A stretch of 41,300 nt of DNA from Achromobacter piechaudii NBRC 102461 (GCF_001571245.1 NZ_BCTK01000004.1:1-41300); one strand, 5' to 3'; positions 30,798-39,160 are shown, numbered from the stretch's first letter. The notes: generated from the sequence alone by a model not told the origin. A program made the numbers and translations.

Positions 30798-31550
30798 ATG
30801 ACGCAGCCTTCCTCTCCCATCCGTCCCGCTGCCCGGACGTCCGCCGGCCAGGCGGAACTGTATGGCGCGGTCAAGGCGATGGCGGTGCGGTTCGATTTCA
30901 AACCGGGCGAACGCATCAACGAAGTCGATCTGGCGCGTCGCTTGAACGTCAGCCGGACGCCGCTGCGGGAAGTGCTGAATCAATTGATGGTCGAAGGCTT
31001 TCTGACCCGTTCGGTGAATCGGGGCTTCATCGCCCGACTGCTGGACGCCAAGCAGATTCATAGCCTGTACGAATATCGCGCCGTGCTTGAAGCGGGCATC
31101 GTGCGCGCCGCCTGCGAGCGCGCCAGCGATGAGGAATTGGCCGAACTGCGCCAGTTCGTAGAGCGCTCTCGCGATGTGCCCGAAGACAGCGACGCCGCGC
31201 GCCTGCTGGAATTGGATGAAGCGTTTCACCTGCATCTGGCGCGTCTGTCGCGCAACGAAGAATTCGTGCGCGCGCTGGAAAGCGTAAACGCCCGCATTCA
31301 TTTCGTGCGCTGGATCGATATGCAGCAGGGCAGGCGCAGCCACACGCAAGGCGAGCATCTGCGTATTGTCCAGGCGCTGGAACAGCGCGACATGGATGCC
31401 TTGCCCGCACTGATGAGCGCGCACATCGGGCGTCGCCTGGATCAGATCACCGACGTGATACGCACGGGTTTTTCAACGATTTACATGCGGGACCAGGCCG
31501 AACCCGCCACGGTAGCGCCGGCCAACACCACAACAGCAGGGGAAAAATAA
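30798..31550 (+). CDS. GntR family regulator, FadR subfamily (FCD domain)
   Basis: A 250-residue regulator. The winged helix-turn-helix covers about residues 22-88 (KPGERINEVDLARRLNVSRT then PLREVLNQLMVEGFL), and the C-terminal FCD ligand domain about 98-225, with helices ending in ALEQRDMDALPALMSAHI. FCD proteins usually sense small carboxylic acids through a metal site; Asp and three His residues in this part are consistent. ATG 30798 was chosen because homology begins soon after and the upstream frame is low-complexity. It overlaps the next gene by one base, and an inverted repeat lies over its promoter, so it probably controls the following binding protein and TPP enzyme. Confidence 0.9.
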   Translation: MTQPSSPIRPAARTSAGQAELYGAVKAMAVRFDFKPGERINEVDLARRLNVSRTPLREVLNQLMVEGFLTRSVNRGFIARLLDAKQIHSLYEYRAVLEAGIVRAACERASDEELAELRQFVERSRDVPEDSDAARLLELDEAFHLHLARLSRNEEFVRALESVNARIHFVRWIDMQQGRRSHTQGEHLRIVQALEQRDMDALPALMSAHIGRRLDQITDVIRTGFSTIYMRDQAEPATVAPANTTTAGEK

Positions 31551-32536
31551 TGACTCATACGATGAAGCGGATCTTGGCGGGCCTATGCACGCTGGCTGCC
31601 GCCGGGGGCGCCATGGTGGCCGCACCCGCCGCCGCCGAAGAACGGCCGTTGATACTGGTGGTGCCGTACCCGCCGGGCGGCAGCACCGACATCCTGGCGC
31701 GCATCTTGCAGCCGCGCCTGTCGCAACAACTGGGCGGACGCGTGGTGGTGGTGGAAAACCGTCCGGGCGCGGCCAGCCAGATCGCAACCGCCTTCGTGGC
31801 GCGCGCCGAACCCGATGGCAATACGCTGCTGGTCAGCTTCGACAACCACGGCATCAACCCGGCCGTGAAGCCCAAGCTGCCCTACGACACCTTCAAGGAT
31901 TTTGTCGCCATCTCGCAGACGGTGCGCTTCCCGCTGGTGATTGGCGCGAACCCGAACGTGCCTGGGAATAACCTGAAAGAATTCCTCGCGGCCGCCGCGA
32001 AGGAATCGCCCAACAAATTCAACTACGCGTCGACCGGCGTGGGCTCCTTGAACCATCTGGCGCCCGAAGAACTCAAGCGACTGTCGAAAGTCGAGCTGCT
32101 GCACGTGCCGTATGGCGGCGGCGGCCCGGCCATTCAGGCAGTGGTGGGCGGACAGGCCAACATGACGTGGCTGAGTTTCGCGGCGCTGCGTGGGCAGATC
32201 CAGGGCGGCAAGATCAAGCCGCTGGCGGTGGCCGGCGAAAAGCGCCTGCCGGAATTGCCCAACGTGCCGACGGTCGCCGAGTCCGGCTTCCCCGGCTTTG
32301 TCGCCTATTCCTGGAGCGGCATGTTCGCGCCCAAGGGCACGCCCGAAGCCACCGTCAAAAAACTGACGGCCGACTTCAAGGCCGTGCTGGCCGACCCGGA
32401 AATCAAGAAGAAGGTAACCGAAGCTGGGTTCGAGGTCGTGGCCTCGGACGGCCCGGCGCTGGATGCTTACGTGAAGTCGGAATACGACCGCTGGAGCGCC
32501 TTCATCAAGAGCAGCAACATCAATCTGGATAACTGA
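31550..32536 (+). CDS. Bug/TctC family solute-binding protein
   Basis: A 328-residue periplasmic protein with a signal peptide ending near AAPAAAEE (about residues 24-30). The mature part starts with RPLILVVPYPPGGSTDILAR, the characteristic Bug (TctC) ligand loop, followed by VVVENRPGAAS and the typical FNYASTGVGSLNHL segment. These bind carboxylates for tripartite tricarboxylate transporters. Betaproteobacteria of this family carry many orphan copies, and no TctA or TctB membrane partner is present here. AGGGGA precedes ATG 31550, which overlaps the regulator stop. Likely in the same transcript as the TPP enzyme. Confidence 0.93.
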   Translation: MTHTMKRILAGLCTLAAAGGAMVAAPAAAEERPLILVVPYPPGGSTDILARILQPRLSQQLGGRVVVVENRPGAASQIATAFVARAEPDGNTLLVSFDNHGINPAVKPKLPYDTFKDFVAISQTVRFPLVIGANPNVPGNNLKEFLAAAAKESPNKFNYASTGVGSLNHLAPEELKRLSKVELLHVPYGGGGPAIQAVVGGQANMTWLSFAALRGQIQGGKIKPLAVAGEKRLPELPNVPTVAESGFPGFVAYSWSGMFAPKGTPEATVKKLTADFKAVLADPEIKKKVTEAGFEVVASDGPALDAYVKSEYDRWSAFIKSSNINLDN

Positions 32537-32595
32537 GTGGCGGGTGGCCGGGCAGCGCGCTGCCCGGTCCCGTCCGCGATAAACGTGGAGATGAC

Positions 32596-34290
32596 ATGGA
32601 AAACCTGACCGGCGCCGAAGCCATGGTGCGGATGCTGCAACACAACGGCGTCAAACATATTTTTGGCCTGTGCGGCGACACCAGCCTGCCGTTCTACGAT
32701 GCGCTGTACCGCCTGGATCACGGCATGCAGCACATCCTGACGCGCGACGAACGCAGCGCGGGCTACATGGCGGATGCCTATGCCCGCGTGACCGGCAAGG
32801 TCGGCGTGTGCGAAGGCCCCAGCGGCGGCGGCGCGACCTACCTGTTGCCGGGTCTGGTCGAAGCCAATGAATCGTCGATTCCGGTGCTGGGCATCACGTC
32901 CGACGTGGCCGTGGGCTCGCGCGGCAAGTACCCGCTGACGGAGTTGGACCAGGAAGCGCTGTACCGTCCGCTGACGAAATGGAACCGCACGATCGACCGC
33001 GCCGACCAGATTCCCGGCATGGTGCGCGCGGCGTTTCGCGCCATGACCACCGGCAAGCCGGGCGCGGCGCACCTGTGCTTTCCGTATGACGTGATGAAGC
33101 AGCAAGTCGATGCATCCGACATCTGGGCGCAACCCGAACATGGCCGCTTCCCGGCCATGCGCGTCGCCCCCGATCCGGCGGATGTGGCGCGCGCCGCGCA
33201 GCGGCTGGTGGGCGCGCGTTCGCCCGTCATCATCTGCGGCGGCGGCGTAGTCATCGCGGGCGCCAGCGGCGCGTTGCAGGAATTGGCCGAAGCGCTCAAG
33301 GCTGCCGTGTGCGTGACGGTCAGCGGGCAGGGCAGCCTGGCCGACACGCATCCGCTGAACGCGGGCGTGGTCGGCTCCAACGGTGGCGTGATGGCGACGC
33401 GCGACGTGGTGGCCGCCGCCGACGTGGTGCTGTTCGTCGGTTGCCGCGCTGGCTCGACGTCCACCGAACACTGGCGCTTTCCGAACCGCGACGTGCCGAT
33501 CCTGCACATCGACATCGACCCGATGGTGATCGGCGCCAACTACCTGACCGAAGTGGGCCTGGTCGGAGACGCCAAGCTGGCCTTGCAAGCCCTGGGCGCC
33601 GAGGTGCAGGCGCGTCTGGCGCATCGCAACTCGGACGCCGTGGACGGCGCGGTGCTGGCTGCTCGCGCCAAGGCCGCCCGCCTGGCGCAACTGGAGCCGC
33701 TGGCCAATAGCCTTGAAGCCCCCATCCGCCCCGAGCGCGTCGTGCAGTCGCTGAATCGCCTGCTGCCCGATGACGCCATCGTGTGCGCCGACCCGGGCAC
33801 GCCTTGCCCGTACTTCTCGGCCTACTACGATGTGTCGCGTCCTGGCCGGCACTTCATCACCAACCGCGCGCACGGCGCGCTGGGCTTTTCAATGTCGGCC
33901 GCGCTGGGCGCGTGGGTGGGCCGGCCCCAGTCCAAGTGCGTGTCGGTGATGGGCGACGGCAGCTTCGGTTTCACCGTGGGCGAGCTGGAGACCATCGTGC
34001 GCCACAAGGCGCCGCTGCTGATGATCGTGTTTTCCAATTCGGTCTATGGCTGGATCAAGGCCAGCCAGAAGGCGGGCTACGACCAGCGCTACTACAGCGT
34101 GGATTTCAACCGCACCGACCATGCCCGCATCGCCGAAGCCTATGGCGTGAAAGCCTGGCGCGTGGAAGATCCGTCCAAGCTGGACGCCGCCATCAAGGCC
34201 GCCATGGAACATGATGGCCCCGCGCTGATCGACGTGGTGGCGCAGCCCTTGCAGGACGCGGCCGCGCCGGTCAGCCAGTGGATGGGCTGA
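32596..34290 (+). CDS. Thiamine pyrophosphate-dependent enzyme (acetolactate synthase-like)
   Basis: A 564-residue enzyme with the three-domain layout of the acetolactate synthase/decarboxylase superfamily: N-terminal pyrimidine-binding domain with catalytic Glu52 (TRDERSAGYMADAYAR), a central domain (about 195-325), and the pyrophosphate domain with Gly453-Asp454-Gly455-Ser (MGDGSFGF) and Asn in IVFSNSVYGW. These residues bind TPP and magnesium, so it should be active on a 2-keto acid or related compound. The substrate is not visible. A typical anabolic small subunit gene is absent, which argues against valine/isoleucine synthesis. It is 59 bases behind the Bug gene and followed by a terminator. 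Confidence 0.88.
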   Translation: MENLTGAEAMVRMLQHNGVKHIFGLCGDTSLPFYDALYRLDHGMQHILTRDERSAGYMADAYARVTGKVGVCEGPSGGGATYLLPGLVEANESSIPVLGITSDVAVGSRGKYPLTELDQEALYRPLTKWNRTIDRADQIPGMVRAAFRAMTTGKPGAAHLCFPYDVMKQQVDASDIWAQPEHGRFPAMRVAPDPADVARAAQRLVGARSPVIICGGGVVIAGASGALQELAEALKAAVCVTVSGQGSLADTHPLNAGVVGSNGGVMATRDVVAAADVVLFVGCRAGSTSTEHWRFPNRDVPILHIDIDPMVIGANYLTEVGLVGDAKLALQALGAEVQARLAHRNSDAVDGAVLAARAKAARLAQLEPLANSLEAPIRPERVVQSLNRLLPDDAIVCADPGTPCPYFSAYYDVSRPGRHFITNRAHGALGFSMSAALGAWVGRPQSKCVSVMGDGSFGFTVGELETIVRHKAPLLMIVFSNSVYGWIKASQKAGYDQRYYSVDFNRTDHARIAEAYGVKAWRVEDPSKLDAAIKAAMEHDGPALIDVVAQPLQDAAAPVSQWMG

Positions 34291-34327
34291 TTCGCGCTTG
34301 ACCGCGCGCCTCAGCGCGCGCACTGCC

Positions 34328-34355
34328 AGGGGCCCTTCGGGGCCCCTCTTTTTTT
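34328..34355 (+). terminator. Rho-independent terminator after the TPP gene
   Basis: Perfect 8-bp stem AGGGGCCC/GGGCCCCT (34328-34335, 34340-34347) with a TTCG tetraloop, then CTTTTTTT. It ends the GntR-Bug-TPP transcript. Confidence 0.93.
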
Positions 34356-34443
34356 GATTCCACGCGTCGCCGCTGGTCCTATACTGATCCGCTTTGACGC
34401 GGCCTTGCCGCGTGGCCTGCAACACATCAACGGGGAATCGAGC

Positions 34444-35226
34444 ATGGATCTGGGGATCAGTGGCAAGACGGCTTTGGTGTTCGGCGGCAGCCGCGGCATG
34501 GGACGTGCGTGCGCGTTGCAGTTGGCGCGCGAGGGCGTGGCGGTGACGATCGCGGCGCGCAACCCGCAGACGCTTGAGCAGGCGGCCGCCGAGATCTCGA
34601 AGGAAACCGGCATCGGCGTGGGCTGGGTCTCCGCCGATCTGACCCAGGCGCAGGGCCGTGACGCGGCGTTGGCCGCCTGTCCGCACCCCGACATATTGAT
34701 CAACAATGCCGACGGCCCGCTGCCGGGCGATTTCCGCGACTGGAGCCGGGACGACTGGATCGCGGCGCTGGACGCCATGATGCTGGGTCCCATCGACATG
34801 ATCCGTCGCGTGGTCGATGGCATGGTCGAGCGGCGTTTCGGCCGCATCGTGAATATCGTGTCGCGCAGCGTCAAGGCGCCGCACGCCGAGCTGGGTCTGT
34901 CCAACGGCGCGCGTTCGGGCCTGATCGGATTTGTCGGCGGCCTGGCACGGCAGACCGTGCGCCACAACGTCACGATCAACAATCTGCTGCCGGGCGCCTT
35001 TGCCACCGACGCGCAGGTCCGCCACATCCAGGGCATGCTGGACGAAGCTGGCGGCAAGACCTTTGAACAGTTGTGGGACGAACGCGCCCGCGCCAACCCG
35101 GCGGGCCGGTATGGCCAGCCCGAGGAAGTGGGCGCGCTGTGCGCGTATCTGTGTTCGACGCAGGCCGGCTACATGACCGCACAAAGCGTGCTGATCGACG
35201 GCGGCGGCTACCCGGGCACGTACTAG
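34444..35226 (+). CDS. Atypical SDR oxidoreductase lacking the YxxxK pair
   Basis: A 260-residue Rossmann protein. The cofactor loop is GGSRGMGRA (residues 14-22), with ILINNADGP in place of the usual NNAG. After the conserved IVNIVS strand the expected active-site Tyr and Lys are replaced: aligned against classical SDRs the segment reads LGLSNGARSGLIGF, with Ser at the Tyr place and Arg at the Lys place. A conserved subgroup of SDRs (beta-ketoacyl-ACP-reductase-like) is known to depart from the catalytic tetrad in this way. The C-terminal PAGRYGQPEEVGALCAYLCS and IDGGGYPGTY are normal. GGGGA precedes ATG 34444. It sits behind a terminator, so it needs its own promoter. Substrate and activity are unknown. 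Confidence 0.88.
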   Translation: MDLGISGKTALVFGGSRGMGRACALQLAREGVAVTIAARNPQTLEQAAAEISKETGIGVGWVSADLTQAQGRDAALAACPHPDILINNADGPLPGDFRDWSRDDWIAALDAMMLGPIDMIRRVVDGMVERRFGRIVNIVSRSVKAPHAELGLSNGARSGLIGFVGGLARQTVRHNVTINNLLPGAFATDAQVRHIQGMLDEAGGKTFEQLWDERARANPAGRYGQPEEVGALCAYLCSTQAGYMTAQSVLIDGGGYPGTY

Positions 35227-35304
35227 GCGCGTCGCGGGCCTCGCGCTGGACGGGCGCGGGACTAACAGGCAAGATTGGCACCCATCGCGTTCGAGAATAT
35301 GCCC

Positions 35305-35763
35305 ATGGACCAGACCGACATCAAGATTTTGGCGTTGCTGCAGAAGGACGCTACGTGCTCGGTCGCGGAAATCGCCGAGCAGGTGAATCTGTCGGTCACG
35401 CCATGCTGGCGGCGTATCCAGAAGCTCAAGGACGACGGCGTCATCGCTCGCAACGCCATCTTGCTGGACCCACGCGCACTGGGCCTGAACCTGACGGTTT
35501 TTGTGTCCATCAAGACCAGCCAGCACAACGAAAAGTGGACGCAAAGCCTGATCAACGCGGTCATGGCTCTGCCCAACGTGGTCGAGTTTCACCGCATGGC
35601 GGGCGATATCGACTATCTGCTGAAGGTCGTCGTCGAGGACATGGCGGCGTATGACCGCTTCTACCGCCGGCTGATCGGCGCGGTGGACCTGCTGGATGTC
35701 AGCGCCAGCTTCTCGATGGAAATCATCAAAAGTACGACCGAATTGCCGCTGGACGCGGTGTAG
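35305..35763 (+). CDS. Lrp/AsnC family transcriptional regulator
   Basis: A 152-residue regulator: winged helix-turn-helix at about residues 1-60 (DQTDIKILALLQKDATCSVA then EIAEQVNLSVTPCWRRIQKL), then the RAM/AsnC ligand-binding domain (about 66-145). Family members respond to amino acids and form octamers. ATG 35305 (MDQTD) is taken as start; ATG 35299, two codons earlier, is equally open. It lies 78 bases after the SDR gene on the same strand and may share its transcript. A T-rich stretch follows the stop, without a clear hairpin. Confidence 0.9.
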   Translation: MDQTDIKILALLQKDATCSVAEIAEQVNLSVTPCWRRIQKLKDDGVIARNAILLDPRALGLNLTVFVSIKTSQHNEKWTQSLINAVMALPNVVEFHRMAGDIDYLLKVVVEDMAAYDRFYRRLIGAVDLLDVSASFSMEIIKSTTELPLDAV

Positions 35764-35883
35764 ACGCGCCGCCCGCAAATTTTTTTCGCTGCGACCGGCT
35801 GTGGCGGATGCAAATTTCTTTCTACGCGTTGCGAACGGCCCATCTCGCAATGCTTTTGCGCGGACGGCGGCGTAGGATATCGC

Positions 35884-35903
35884 TCATTCCTGCTAGGGAA
35901 TGA
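35884..35903 (+). promoter_or_regulatory. Inverted repeat upstream of chaC
   Basis: TCATTCC (35884-35890) and its exact complement GGAATGA (35897-35903) around TGCTAG. It lies 12 bases before the ribosome site GAGGA (35916-35920) of the next gene, so it may be an operator or an mRNA hairpin that tunes translation. Confidence 0.4.
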
Positions 35904-35924
35904 ATCGGGATATCAGAGGACCCT

Positions 35925-36536
35925 ATGTCGTTCGCAGTACCCGCCGGCTGTGCCGGTATGGCAAAAACGCGGCAAGCGCGATCCGTGGACGACTTGTTGG
36001 CCGAATGGAACGGCGTCGACGACCTGTGGGTGTTCGCCTATGGATCCCTGATCTGGCATCCTGGTTTTGCGTGGCGCGAGCGCCGTCTGGCGACCGTGCG
36101 CGGCTATCACCGGTCGTTGTGCCTGTGGTCGCACGATCACCGCGGTTCAAAGGACAATCCCGGCCTGGTGTTTGGCTTGAACCGGGGCGGTTGCTGCCGG
36201 GGCGTGGCCTATCAGGTCGCGGCGGCCGACGTGCCGGACGTGTTCCAGGCGCTGTGGCGCCGCGAGATGGTCACCGGCGCCTACACCCCTCGCTGGCTCA
36301 CTTGCCATACCGAAGCCGAACCGGTGCGCGGGCTGGTGTTCCTGTTGAATCGCGCCTGTGATGAGTACGCCGCCGATCTCAGCGACGACCGCCTGATCGC
36401 GTCGGTGCGCAATGCCGTCGGGCAGTCGGGCCCTTGTCTGGACTATGTGGTGGAAACCGAGCGTGCCTTACGCGCGCACGGGATCGACGATTGGCGTCTG
36501 GGCGATCTGGTGCGCAGGTTGGGCCAGGCCTTTTGA
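35925..36536 (+). CDS. chaC: ChaC-like gamma-glutamylcyclotransferase
   Basis: A 203-residue cytoplasmic protein of the ChaC family, which in studied members degrades glutathione to 5-oxoproline and Cys-Gly. WVFAYGSLIWHPGF (residues 35-48) contains the YGSL substrate loop, followed by RRLATVRGYHRSLCLWS and the catalytic Glu in ALWRREMVTGAYTPRWL. The end is SGPCLDYVVETERALRAHGI, also typical. GAGGA lies 4 bases from ATG 35925. It converges with pagP, 17 bases apart. The family call is firm; activity on glutathione is by homology. Confidence 0.9.
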   Translation: MSFAVPAGCAGMAKTRQARSVDDLLAEWNGVDDLWVFAYGSLIWHPGFAWRERRLATVRGYHRSLCLWSHDHRGSKDNPGLVFGLNRGGCCRGVAYQVAAADVPDVFQALWRREMVTGAYTPRWLTCHTEAEPVRGLVFLLNRACDEYAADLSDDRLIASVRNAVGQSGPCLDYVVETERALRAHGIDDWRLGDLVRRLGQAF

Positions 36537-36553
36537 GGCCGGGCGTTCATACG

Positions 36554-37108
36554 TTAGAAGTGCCAGCGGCCGAACATGTACAGCACGTTGCCCGCGCCGG
36601 ATGAACCGGGGATGTACGTGGCGTACAACATGGCGTCTTTGTAGCCGGCGCTGACCAGCGGCAGGATGCCGGGAAACGGCACGTAGCTCATGATGTCGTG
36701 CCGCGCGGTGAGGAACACCGTGTAGCCCGCGCCCAGCCGGACGTTCTCGCTGACTCGCCCGATCTTCAGGAAGCCGTAGCCCGCGATGGGTTCGACTTTG
36801 CTGTGCGAATCCAGGAACGCCATGGCGTACAGGCCTTGCCAGTCACCGTCTTCGTCGTAAATGCTGCGGCCATAGCCGCCGCCCCACGCCAGCTCGTTGA
36901 AGCTGTCGATTTTTTCCTTGCTGTACATCGCGCGGTTGTGCCAGGCGTAGCCGGAAACGTAGAGGTCGTGGCCGCCTTCGGTCCAGATCTGGTCAATGCG
37001 ATTGCAAGCGGACTGTGCCCATGACGGCATGCTTTCACAGGCTTGCGCGGCGGTGGTGAAAGTCCCAAGCAGCAGACAGAGGGTCGCTGCCCGTAATTTG
37101 GCGTTCAT
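36554..37108 (-). CDS. pagP: Lipid A palmitoyltransferase PagP
   Basis: A 184-residue outer-membrane beta-barrel enzyme that moves palmitate from phospholipids to lipid A. A signal peptide ends near AAQACE (about residue 22-24). The catalytic set is conserved: His57 (SGYAWHNRAMYS) and Asp100-Ser101 (AMAFLDSHSKVEPIAGYGF), corresponding to His33, Asp76 and Ser77 of mature E. coli PagP. The final strand ends in aromatic VLYMFGRWHF, as expected for barrel assembly. In Bordetella bronchiseptica PagP is Bvg-regulated and needed for persistence. A direct-repeat motif lies 63-80 bases upstream. It is downstream of mgtE on the same strand with a 158-base gap, so it probably has its own promoter. Confidence 0.93.
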   Translation of the reverse strand: MNAKLRAATLCLLLGTFTTAAQACESMPSWAQSACNRIDQIWTEGGHDLYVSGYAWHNRAMYSKEKIDSFNELAWGGGYGRSIYDEDGDWQGLYAMAFLDSHSKVEPIAGYGFLKIGRVSENVRLGAGYTVFLTARHDIMSYVPFPGILPLVSAGYKDAMLYATYIPGSSGAGNVLYMFGRWHF

Positions 37109-37170
37109 TACTGGTACTGGGGGGCGAAGATGACAATCCCGTTACTTTACATGGAGTTATCGCTTCGTCC

Positions 37171-37200
37171 CTGTCAGAACGCTGTCATGAAACGCTGTTC
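37171..37200 (-). promoter_or_regulatory. Direct-repeat motif upstream of pagP
   Basis: On the minus strand TGACAG occurs twice with a 5-base spacer (complement CTGTCA at 37171-37176 and 37182-37187), an 11-base period, and a related GAACAG lies a further 7 bases upstream (37195-37200). Hexamer repeats with a 5-base spacer are the geometry of OmpR/PhoP-family sites. No strong -10/-35 pair was found nearby. Confidence 0.4.
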
Positions 37201-37266
37201 GGCGCGGCCCCCCGCAGGGGCCGGGCGGGGCGTGCTGAAAATTAAGAATTCTCTGTTGGGTGCAAG

Positions 37267-38739
37267 CTACAGCAGGAAGACGGTAGCCAAGCCCAGGAAG
37301 ATGAAGAACCCCAGCGAGTCGGTGGCGAAAGTCAGCAGCACCGAAGAACCCATGGCCGGATCCTTGCCGAAACGCGCACGCACCATCGGCACCAGCACGC
37401 CCACGGACGCGCCTACCAGCATGTTGCAGATCATCGCGGCCATCATCACCAGCGCGATCGACACCGAATGCGAGATGGCCCAGGCGAACAGGGCGGCCAC
37501 CAGGCTGCCGCACAAGCCGACCAGCAGCGTGACGAACAGTTCGCGCTTGACCAGTTGCCACAGGTTGCGCCCCGTGATGCGGCCCATGGCCAGCGCCCGG
37601 ATGATCAGCGTCATGGTCTGATTGCCGGAGTTGCCGCCAATGCCGGCCACGATCGACATCAGGAAAGCCAGGATCACGATCTGGCTGACCGTGCCTTCGA
37701 ATTGCGAGGCCACGAAAGACGCCGTGGCGGCCGTACAGAGGTTGAACAGCAGCCATGGCGCGCGGTTGCGTAAGGCGGTCGCGACGGGCGCGAAGATGTC
37801 TTCTTCTTGCAGGCCGGCGCGCGACAGCGCTTGTTCCTGCGAGTCCTCGCGCATCACGTCCACCACGTCGGCGATGGTGACGCGGCCGATCAGGCGGCCC
37901 TGGTCGTCCATCACGGGGGCGGACACCAGGTCATAACGTTCGAACGCGCCCGCCGCGTCGGCGTCGGAATCCAGCGGGTTCAGCGCCAGGAAATCCGAGT
38001 TCATGACGGCGCGCACTTCGGTTTCCGGTTCGCTGACCAGCAAGCGCGACAAGGGCAGGATGCCTTGCAGCTTGTCCTGCCGGTCGACCACGAAGATCTG
38101 GTCGGTGTGATCGGGCAGTTCGTGCAGGCGGCGCAGATAGCGCAGCACCACTTCCAGCGTGACGTCCTCGCGCACGCGGACCATTTCGAAGTCCATGATC
38201 GCGCCCACGCTGTCTTCCGGATAGCCCATGGCCTCCAGCAGTTGCGCGCGTTCTTCTTCGGTCAGGCCCTTTTGCACTTCGGCCACCACGTCGGGTGGCA
38301 GGTCGGGCGCCAGGTCGGCCAGTTCATCGGCGTCCATGTTGCCGGTGGCGGCGACCAGGTCCTGGCGGTCCATCGCTTCGATCAGCGATTCCCGCACCCA
38401 GTCTTCGACTTCCAGCAGCACGTCGGCGTCGTGCTCGGGGCTGACCAGTTTCCAGATGGCCTGGCGTTCGTCCTTGGGCAGCGATTCAAGGATGAACGCG
38501 ATGTCGGCCGGATGCAGGCCGTCAAGCAGGGTCTTGAGTTCGGCTTCGTGCTGGCGGTGGACCAGGTCTTCGACCAGCGGCCCCTTGGCGTCGCCTTCTT
38601 CCTGGCGATGCACCAGGTCGGCCACCAACTGCTGGCGGCGCAGGCGCTCCTGCACTTCGGCCAAGGCGGTCTGGGCGTCTTCCGGGTCGAGGCGGCGGGG
38701 CGTCGCGGGCGGTTTCTGCGCGGCGGCGGACTGCGTCAT
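37267..38739 (-). CDS. mgtE: Magnesium transporter MgtE
   Basis: A 490-residue inner-membrane magnesium channel. An acidic N-terminal superhelical domain (about residues 40-165, with LLDGLHPADIAFILESLP and AMGYPEDSVGAIM) is followed by two CBS domains (about 165-290) that sense magnesium, and five membrane helices at the C-terminal end (about 315-490) with the conserved GGNSGNQTMTLIIRALA and DSLGFFIFLGL. The first 40 residues are Gln/Arg-rich. The ribosome site of ATG 38739 is weak. It is 10 bases behind the thioesterase gene and probably co-transcribed. A GGCCCC/GGGGCC hairpin downstream (37205-37221) has no T tract. Confidence 0.95.
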   Translation of the reverse strand: MTQSAAAQKPPATPRRLDPEDAQTALAEVQERLRRQQLVADLVHRQEEGDAKGPLVEDLVHRQHEAELKTLLDGLHPADIAFILESLPKDERQAIWKLVSPEHDADVLLEVEDWVRESLIEAMDRQDLVAATGNMDADELADLAPDLPPDVVAEVQKGLTEEERAQLLEAMGYPEDSVGAIMDFEMVRVREDVTLEVVLRYLRRLHELPDHTDQIFVVDRQDKLQGILPLSRLLVSEPETEVRAVMNSDFLALNPLDSDADAAGAFERYDLVSAPVMDDQGRLIGRVTIADVVDVMREDSQEQALSRAGLQEEDIFAPVATALRNRAPWLLFNLCTAATASFVASQFEGTVSQIVILAFLMSIVAGIGGNSGNQTMTLIIRALAMGRITGRNLWQLVKRELFVTLLVGLCGSLVAALFAWAISHSVSIALVMMAAMICNMLVGASVGVLVPMVRARFGKDPAMGSSVLLTFATDSLGFFIFLGLATVFLL

Positions 38740-38749
38740 GCGTTACGGC

Positions 38750-39160
38750 TCAAAGAGAAGGAAGGGGGCGGCTGCGCCGCGCTTCGTCGGTCGCGACATA
38801 GGTGAGCGTGGCTTCGGTGACCTTGACGACTTCGGCATCCAGGCGCTGGCGTTCCGCGTAGACCTCGACCGATACCGTGACCGACGTGGTGCCCGTCTTG
38901 AGGATGGCCGCGTAGAAACTGAGCAGGTCGCCCACGAACACGGGCTCTTTGAACTGGAAGGCGTTGACCGCAACGGTGGCGACCCGGCCGGCGGCGCGGC
39001 GGGCGGCGGGAATCGATCCGGCGATATCCACCTGGGCCATGATCCAGCCTCCGAAAACGTCCCCGTGGATATTTGCGTCGGCCGGCATCGGCATGACGCG
39101 CAACACCGCGTCGCGATCGGCGGGCAAAGTCGTAAACGGGGATTTCGGGCTGGAGGTCAT
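38750..39160 (-). CDS. YciA-like acyl-CoA thioesterase
   Basis: A 136-residue hotdog-fold protein. The segment PMPADANIHGDVFGGWIMAQ (residues 24-43) carries the conserved Asn and the catalytic Asp with the GGW turn, followed by AVNAFQFKEPVFVGDLLSFY and ATLTYVATD. YciA-type enzymes hydrolyse various acyl-CoAs in the cytoplasm. Length fits the family. ATG 39160 lacks a strong ribosome site. It lies 10 bases before mgtE and shares its strand; the pairing has no obvious metabolic reason. Confidence 0.9.
   Translation of the reverse strand: MTSSPKSPFTTLPADRDAVLRVMPMPADANIHGDVFGGWIMAQVDIAGSIPAARRAAGRVATVAVNAFQFKEPVFVGDLLSFYAAILKTGTTSVTVSVEVYAERQRLDAEVVKVTEATLTYVATDEARRSRPLPSL

Noticed and set aside
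35775..35825. Two imperfect GCAAATTT-plus-T copies 35 bases apart after the Lrp gene
   Set aside because: Too short and imperfect to call a repeat or binding site; they may simply be T-rich tails.
37205..37221. GGCCCC/GGGGCC hairpin after mgtE as a terminator
   Set aside because: No T tract in the direction of mgtE transcription; may be a chance GC-rich dyad.
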